This document shows, in pieces, positions 58,126-64,000 of a stretch of DNA of 64,000 bases. The translations under genes were made by a program, and so were the position numbers. Below the pieces are notes generated by a model. The model was not told the origin of the DNA. It saw nothing but the letters and a program-made list of their open reading frames with translations, and ran no database searches. This stretch comes from a bacterium (GTDB taxonomy: Bacteria; Verrucomicrobiota; Verrucomicrobiia; Limisphaerales; UBA11358). The stretch's first letter is position 1. Every line of letters begins with the position of its first letter. The stretch lies in assembly GCA_021780905.1 (NCBI GenBank), contig JAJXXW010000018.1, positions 82,847 through 146,846 on the forward strand, read 5' to 3'.

Positions 58126-59460
58126 TCAGGAAAGTCCCTTCACAGACCAGCCGCGGCGGTATTCGCGCCGCACCAGATGCGTGGCGGCCGCGAGATCAAA
58201 TTTTTGATGCGCCGCGCTCCACTTCAAGGTCGTCTGCGGAAAATGCGACGCCACGCCGCCGAGCAAGACCGATTCCGTGAGCGGCCCGGCATAAGCGAAA
58301 TCCGCCGTGGTCTTGTCCTTGCCCATGCACGCGTTCGCAAACTGGTGCCAGTGGTTCGCACTCTCGATTTCCGGCGCGACGTAATCATGATACTTCTCGA
58401 CCGGATACAGTTGCGGGCGGCCCACATGCGGCAGCACCATCACCCCGGCGGTGCCGAGGAAAACGGAGCCTTGGTCGGGCAGCCGCCGGCCGCCAGCCAG
58501 CGCGGTGATTTCCGGCGGCGGTTTCTGCGCGCCGTCATACCAGGTCACCGGCAGGGTTTTTTCCGCCGTGTAATCCGTGCCGGGGAAAAGATAATGGATT
58601 TTCGCGTCCATGGCCCAGTTCCATTCGTTCGGCGCCGGGCCTTCCGACCGGACCGTCAGCGGTGCCGTCAATTTGATCGAAGAAAACACCGGATCAAAAA
58701 TATGGCAGCCCATGTCGCCAAACGTGCCGGTGCCGAAATCAAGGCGCTTCCGCCAGTTTTCTGGATGATAATATTCATTGCCGATGAACGGCCGTTCCGC
58801 GCAGACGCCGAGCCACAGGTTCCAGTCGAAACCGGCAGGCACGGGATCCGTCCGGTCCGGCCGGGCGGTGGTGTCGCCCCAGGTTTTGTTGCTCCAGGTA
58901 TGCACCTCCCGGACCTTGCCGATGACCCCGTCCTGAATCACGCGAACCGCCTTGCGGTATTGCGAGGTGGAGTGGATTTGAATGCCCATCTGGGTGACGA
59001 CTTTCTGCTTCCGCGCAATTTCCGCCATCCGGCGCACCTCGTAGAGATCGTGCGCGAGCGGTTTCTCGCCATAAACATTTTTGCCCAGTTGCATCGCCGA
59101 AACGCCAATGGGCGCGTGCATGTGGTCCGGCACGGACACATTCACGGAATCAATGTTCTTCGCCTCCTTGTCCAGCAGTTCGCGCCAGTCCTGATAAATC
59201 CGCGCCTGCGGAAACCGGTTGCGAACGTCGGCGGTGTGGGTCAAGTCCACGTCGCACACGGCGACAATTTCGACGCCCGGACAACTCGCGATGGAGGAAA
59301 GATCCTCCCACGCCTGGTTGCTGGCGCCGAAACTGGCGTGGCGCAGGACGCTGTTGGGCGATTGCGCCATCAGGCCGCGCGTGACGAACGGCGCGCCGGC
59401 GGCGGCGAATCCGAGGGCCTTCAGGAACGAACGGCGCGAGGTGTGACGGGAGTGGTTCAC
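58126..59460 (-). CDS. Gfo/Idh/MocA-family oxidoreductase with Tat-like leader
   Basis: SRRSFLKALGFAAAGAPFV leader; VEIVAVCDVD; DSVNVSVPDHMHAPIGVSAMQLGKNVYGEKPLAHDLYE. Confidence 0.93.
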   Translation of the reverse strand: MNHSRHTSRRSFLKALGFAAAGAPFVTRGLMAQSPNSVLRHASFGASNQAWEDLSSIASCPGVEIVAVCDVDLTHTADVRNRFPQARIYQDWRELLDKEAKNIDSVNVSVPDHMHAPIGVSAMQLGKNVYGEKPLAHDLYEVRRMAEIARKQKVVTQMGIQIHSTSQYRKAVRVIQDGVIGKVREVHTWSNKTWGDTTARPDRTDPVPAGFDWNLWLGVCAERPFIGNEYYHPENWRKRLDFGTGTFGDMGCHIFDPVFSSIKLTAPLTVRSEGPAPNEWNWAMDAKIHYLFPGTDYTAEKTLPVTWYDGAQKPPPEITALAGGRRLPDQGSVFLGTAGVMVLPHVGRPQLYPVEKYHDYVAPEIESANHWHQFANACMGKDKTTADFAYAGPLTESVLLGGVASHFPQTTLKWSAAHQKFDLAAATHLVRREYRRGWSVKGLS

Positions 59461-59475
59461 AATTGGCAGTGCAGC

Positions 59476-60837
59476 TTAATTCAGAGGTTTGATGGAGATG
59501 TTGCGGAACATATCGGGGTCATTATGGCCGGCGAATCCGAAATGGCCGCTGGCGCGGTCCCTGCCCGGATGCGCCTGGTTGTGCATAAATTCGGTGACCT
59601 TGCTCAAATCGGCGTCGAGAATCACCGTGCCGTTCAGCTCCACCTTGATGGTCGGGCCGATGACGGTGACCTCCTCGTAATTCCAGTCGCCGATGGGATG
59701 CTGATAGCCGCGCAACGCCGCGACCATGCCGTAAGCCGAGCCGTGCGCCTGGCGCGGATCAATGGTCTGGCCCGTTTCATTTTCGTAATCGTCATCCAGC
59801 ACCTGGCATTCGCACATGCCGACGTAGGCGGTGTCGCCGCTGCCCGGATAGCGGATGGCCAGGCCGTTGTTGCCGCCGCCGGGCGCCAGTTTGAATTCCA
59901 GGCGCACGACAAAATTCGTGTATTCGGCCTGCGTGTAAATCGTGCCGCCCTTGCGCCGCTGCCAGCGGATGGCGGAGTTGGTCACCTGACAGCAGTCCAG
60001 CGGCCCGGCCCAGCCGGTGAAATCCTTGCCGTTGAAGACGGAGTTGAATCCCGCCGGATCGGTTCCGCGCAACAGCCGATCCGCCTCGTCGCTGCCGATT
60101 TCGCGGATGAACAGGTGGCGCCAGCGGATTTCGCCGCCGTGCGTCTGGAGTTGGATCGGGCCGCGCGGCGGCGGCGGCAGCTGGCGGTTGTAATCATTTT
60201 CCAGCGTCGCGCCGTTGACGGTTTGCTGGCCGTTCAACCAGACCCAGACGCGCGCGCCGACCATGACAATGCGGAAATGATTCCATTCGCCGAACGGCCG
60301 GTCCGCCTTCACCAGCGGGTCTTTTCCCGGCGCGCCGGGGGAATTGTTCCACAATCCGCCCGAACCTTTGTCCGCACCGAGTTTGAAATTGTCCCGTTCG
60401 GTCGAATCCCAAATCTGAACCTGCGGACAGCCGCGCAGATAAATCCCGCTGTCCGCGAGCGGCACCGTCCGGTAATCCACCAGCAGTTCAAAGTCGCCGT
60501 AGTTCTTGTCGGTGGTGAGGAACAGGCCGTGGCCGTCGTTGACCAGTTCGCCGTTCTCGACGCGCCAGTGTTTCTGGATGTCGGCGAGCGACGCGTCGTG
60601 CTTGCATTGAAATTCGGCTGGCGGCAGCGCGAGATATTGGCGGGGATCTTCGGTGGCCGCGCCCCACCAGCCAGCCAGATTGGTGCCATTGAAGAGGGCG
60701 GTGAAACCGGGCGGCGGTTGGTTGCCGGCTCCGGCCCGCCCGGAGGAAGACTGGCAGCCCGTCAGGAGCAGCAAGCCCGCAACGGTCGCCGCCAGCCGGC
60801 AAAACCAATTTTTCGCGGGTCGCAGACGTTCAAACAT
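59476..60837 (-). CDS. lipoprotein with two DUF1080 (3-keto-disaccharide hydrolase-like) domains
   Basis: MFERLRPAKNWFCRLAATVAGLLLLTGCQ; GFTALFNGTNLAGWWG and GFNSVFNGKDFTGWAG, two lectin-like modules. Confidence 0.9.
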   Translation of the reverse strand: MFERLRPAKNWFCRLAATVAGLLLLTGCQSSSGRAGAGNQPPPGFTALFNGTNLAGWWGAATEDPRQYLALPPAEFQCKHDASLADIQKHWRVENGELVNDGHGLFLTTDKNYGDFELLVDYRTVPLADSGIYLRGCPQVQIWDSTERDNFKLGADKGSGGLWNNSPGAPGKDPLVKADRPFGEWNHFRIVMVGARVWVWLNGQQTVNGATLENDYNRQLPPPPRGPIQLQTHGGEIRWRHLFIREIGSDEADRLLRGTDPAGFNSVFNGKDFTGWAGPLDCCQVTNSAIRWQRRKGGTIYTQAEYTNFVVRLEFKLAPGGGNNGLAIRYPGSGDTAYVGMCECQVLDDDYENETGQTIDPRQAHGSAYGMVAALRGYQHPIGDWNYEEVTVIGPTIKVELNGTVILDADLSKVTEFMHNQAHPGRDRASGHFGFAGHNDPDMFRNISIKPLN

Positions 60838-60869
60838 GGCGGCAAGTATAGATTTGCCCGGCCGCAAGT

Positions 60870-62171
60870 TCAAGCGGCGGGCGCGGATTTCGGCGGATGG
60901 AAAAACAGCGCGAGCGCCGCTGCCGCCGCCAGCGAGCAAATCATCGGCACGAGGAACAAGCCGTGAAAATTCACGCTGCCGCCGCAGGTGAACACCTGCT
61001 GGCTGAGATAGGGGCAGATGGAATTCGCCAGCAGCGCACCGGCGCCCAAAATCATCACGTTGAACAGACCCTGCGCGCTGGCGCGGGCGTCCTTGGGAAA
61101 ATAGGCGTCCACAAAAATATAGACCGCGGCGAAAAAGAACGCGTAGCAGACGCCGTGAACCAGTTGCACCGCGACGATCCCGAGCGGATGCTGCGGAAAA
61201 TACGCATAGACCGCAAACCGCGCCGCGTGACCGAGGACGCCCACGATCATGGTCGCGCGCCAGCCCAGCCGTTTGAGCGTCACGCCGAGCACGAACATGG
61301 TGAGGATTTCCGCGATCTGCCCGACACTCATCACCGGCATGATCCAGTTGCCGGCGATGCCCACGCCGCCGGCGTCGCGCGCCGTGCCCAGAAACAGGCC
61401 GGTCCAGTTGAAATAAGCGTTCTGCACAAATGAATCCGCCAGGGCGACGAGCCAGAGCACGAGGACGAACGGATGCTTGAGCAGCTTGAACGCCTCCAGC
61501 CACGCGAGTTTTTCCGTGCCATTGCCCGCCCGTTTCGGCGGCGTGTGCGGCAAAACGAAACTAAAAGCCGCCAGCAATAAGGAGGCGATGCCCGCCACGA
61601 TATAAGTCGAACGTGCGCCGGCTTTCGCCGCGTCGCCCGTCAGCGGATTGGCCAGAATCGCACCGATCCATGCCGCGATGCCCTGGGGATGGCTAGCGTG
61701 GACCTTGTCGTAGTCCACGAGGATGAACACGAACGGCCAGGCCGCCAGAATCCAGCCGATCGTGCCGCCCATGCGCACGAGGCCGAATTCCTTTTGCGGA
61801 TCTTTCATGCTGGCGAAGGCGATGGAGTTGACGATCGACATGGTCGGCACATAGAGCAGGCAGTGGACGAGCATCAAGCCAAAGAACGGCCAGAACGCTT
61901 TTGTGAACGCCAGCCCGATCATTGCCACGCCGCCGATGAAATGGCTGAAGGCGAGAAATTTCTCCGCCGCAAAATTCCGGTCAGCGAACTGGTTGCTGAA
62001 AAACATACCGACGATGGCGGCGAGGGGAAATGCGTTAAGGATCCAAGCCTGTTGCGCCGGCGAAAATCCGAGGCTCGGCAGGTAGCCGAAAATCAGCGGC
62101 AGCCACGCGCCCCAGATGAAAAATTCCAGCGCCATCATGACGAACAATTTGAAACGCGGCGATTTTTGCAT
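60870..62171 (-). CDS. MFS transporter, nucleoside-permease (NupG)-like
   Basis: FKLFVMMALEFFIWGAWLPLIFGYLPSLGFS; 12 TM-like segments; NWIMPVMSVGQIAEILTMFVL. Confidence 0.9.
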   Translation of the reverse strand: MQKSPRFKLFVMMALEFFIWGAWLPLIFGYLPSLGFSPAQQAWILNAFPLAAIVGMFFSNQFADRNFAAEKFLAFSHFIGGVAMIGLAFTKAFWPFFGLMLVHCLLYVPTMSIVNSIAFASMKDPQKEFGLVRMGGTIGWILAAWPFVFILVDYDKVHASHPQGIAAWIGAILANPLTGDAAKAGARSTYIVAGIASLLLAAFSFVLPHTPPKRAGNGTEKLAWLEAFKLLKHPFVLVLWLVALADSFVQNAYFNWTGLFLGTARDAGGVGIAGNWIMPVMSVGQIAEILTMFVLGVTLKRLGWRATMIVGVLGHAARFAVYAYFPQHPLGIVAVQLVHGVCYAFFFAAVYIFVDAYFPKDARASAQGLFNVMILGAGALLANSICPYLSQQVFTCGGSVNFHGLFLVPMICSLAAAAALALFFHPPKSAPAA

Positions 62172-62195
62172 GGATGTGGAATGTGTAATGTTAGT

Positions 62196-63248
62196 TCAAA
62201 GCTTCACTGGCTGGCTAGTGCGGACGGATTTTTCCTCGGCCTCGCAAATTTCCAGAGCGATTAAACCGTCCTGGCCGGTGACCACTTGCGGCGGACGACC
62301 GTTCGCCACGCATTCCAGCACATAATTGATCTCGGCACCATAGCCATCCAATCCGGCACATGGCATTGTGCGCGGCGACTGGCCAAACTCCGTCACCCGC
62401 AGCGCGTCAGCGCCGCGCGCCAGATCAAAATCCAGCGTGGCCCGCTCGCAGTGCAGCGTGTAGGCCATGTTGAATCCCTGCGCCAGCAGCCAGCTGCCCT
62501 CGGCGTGAACCGCCGGACCGTTGGGGAAATGATATTGCGTCACGACGTGGTTGATCGAATGGTTCACGCCGGTCACTCCGGAGGAAAACACGCTGGCCGG
62601 TTTGCCGAAAAGAAAGTTCACGAAGTCCGTGTCGTGGATGTGCAGGTCAAACAACGCGCCGCCCAAATCAAGCCCGCCCGCATAGGTGCCCTGGCTGCTC
62701 CAGCCAGGCATCTGGGAAACCCGGCGGAAATTCGCCGCCAGAATTTTCCCGTAAGTCTGCTCCGCCACGACCGGCTTGAGCCAGCTCCAGCCGGGCCAGA
62801 ACCGCATGCACATCGCGGGCATCAAAAATCCCGGCGCGCTTTTCGCCGCCTGCAAAATCTCCCGCGCCGCCGCCGAGGTCCGGGCGAGCGGTTTTTCACA
62901 GAGGACATGTTTGCCGGATTTCAACGCGGCGATGGCCTGCTCCGGGTGCAGCGGCGTGGGCGTGCAAATGTCCACGAGTTGAACATCTGGATCAGCCAGC
63001 AGTTCCGCCAGTTGGCGAAACACCTTCACGCCGGCGCCGAGGTGGATGTCGTCAGACTTCTTGATGTTGCCGGAAACACCCGTCAGCACGCCGTTCACCG
63101 GCACGCGCACGGCGTCGCACACGGCCACGACCCGCGCCAGCGGATTCGCCAGATAGGCGCGCAGATGCGTCACCCCCATGAAACCGAGGCCGACCACGGC
63201 CACGTTCACCGGCTTTGAAGAAATTGCGTCAGCCATATTTGCATTCAT
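62196..63248 (-). CDS. Gfo/Idh/MocA-family oxidoreductase
   Basis: VNVAVVGLGFMGVTHLRAYLANPLARVVAVCDA; QLVDICTPTPLHPEQAIAALKSGKHVLCEKPLARTS. Start may be 63248 or 63236. Confidence 0.93.
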   Translation of the reverse strand: MNANMADAISSKPVNVAVVGLGFMGVTHLRAYLANPLARVVAVCDAVRVPVNGVLTGVSGNIKKSDDIHLGAGVKVFRQLAELLADPDVQLVDICTPTPLHPEQAIAALKSGKHVLCEKPLARTSAAAREILQAAKSAPGFLMPAMCMRFWPGWSWLKPVVAEQTYGKILAANFRRVSQMPGWSSQGTYAGGLDLGGALFDLHIHDTDFVNFLFGKPASVFSSGVTGVNHSINHVVTQYHFPNGPAVHAEGSWLLAQGFNMAYTLHCERATLDFDLARGADALRVTEFGQSPRTMPCAGLDGYGAEINYVLECVANGRPPQVVTGQDGLIALEICEAEEKSVRTSQPVKL

Positions 63249-63280
63249 TTTGCTTTTAAAATTTTGCGTTTTCACACTAG

Positions 63281-64000
63281 CAGGCCGTTGAAAAACGGGT
63301 GATTTTTCAGCGCCACGATTTTTCATGGGTGATTTTTTCAAAATTCAGTGTGCGAACCGTGGTAACGGCTGTCCCCACCGCAGCCGCAAGTCGGCGGTTG
63401 GCCTGTCGGCACCGAGGGTTTTGATGTTCACGCCCTCATGCAGTTCCCGATGCGCGTCCACTTGCGCCAGCGCCACCGCCGGTTCGCTTTCGGCAATCGG
63501 ATTATGCAGCGTGAAGCCAGCGCACAGGCCGTTCCGGTTTTCCATCAGCGCGTGCGCCCCAAAACACAGCCGCGCTTCCTTCCCGCTGGCTTTCCGATAC
63601 AGCACGCTGTCAGGGTCGGTGCTGCTCTGGTGCGTGTCGTTGCGCCGGGGTTCCCCGCGAAAGTGGATCGTCGGATTGCCCGGGTCTTCGTCCTTGGCCG
63701 ACTGCACTTTCGCCGCGTCGCCCCCGTCCTTGCGCACAAAGCTTTTCAGGCTCGCCCACGCTTCGATCAGCGTGCCGTCGGCGGTGAAATGTTCGTTGCT
63801 GGTCCAGCCCTCCTGCCGGCTCAGGTCATACACTTCGACAAAGAACAGCCGGGCCACGTCGGCGGAAAGCACCCGGTCGTAGTTCTTGGCAAAGATGCTG
63901 TGGTCGAAGCTGCCTTCGCTGAACTCCCGGTCCAGGAACCACAGCCAGAGCAGATTGTAACCCAGTTGTTCGCAGAACAGGCGTTCGCTGCGCACGCTGT
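63281..64000 (-). mobile_element. IS5-like insertion sequence, partial (runs off window), transposase 3'-truncated
   Basis: 63345-63995: RSERLFCEQLGYNLLWLWFLDREFSEGSFDHSIFAKNYDRVLSADVARLFF..EHFTADGTLIEAWASLKSFVRKDG; ends caggccgttgaaaaacgggtgatttttcag typical of an IS end. Confidence 0.82.

Noticed and set aside
58111-60966. 951-aa plus-strand ORF
   Set aside because: Spans antisense of two real genes (Gfo/Idh and DUF1080) and their intergenic gap; Arg/Ala/Val composition typical of shadow ORFs.

Overview
GC-rich bacterial chromosome segment; gene content and repeat style suggest Verrucomicrobiota or a related PVC lineage (inference). About 40 real genes can be supported. In order: partial ileS; an RND efflux operon behind a decayed histidine kinase; a beta-propeller; a PQQ-type sugar dehydrogenase/diheme cytochrome fusion; a eukaryote-type HisA; a MarR/GbsR regulator with a stop-interrupted NmrA-like gene; rpsP-khpA-trmD-rplS; a double DUF3857/transglutaminase protein; a 5-FCL/tatD cluster; a single-chain restriction-modification-like protein; GyrB/ParE; sufBC with a Fur/PerR regulator; a nucleotide-sugar epimerase; prfB with its programmed frameshift; and a ~25 kb carbohydrate-degradation region (GH127, GH2, GH95, SASA esterase, DUF1080, oxidoreductases, MFS) ending in a truncated transposase. 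Most notable: (i) two degenerate tandem arrays of exactly ~21 bp units, ~16 units each (30078-30413 and 51202-51535), each just downstream of a gene that carries an in-frame palindromic repeat insertion; (ii) large palindromic REP-like elements inserted in frame in the R-M-like gene; (iii) a chimeric relic joining an aminotransferase N-terminus to a GyrB/ParE tail; (iv) several genes caught in decay. Everything is from reading the sequence and the supplied ORFs; no database search was run.
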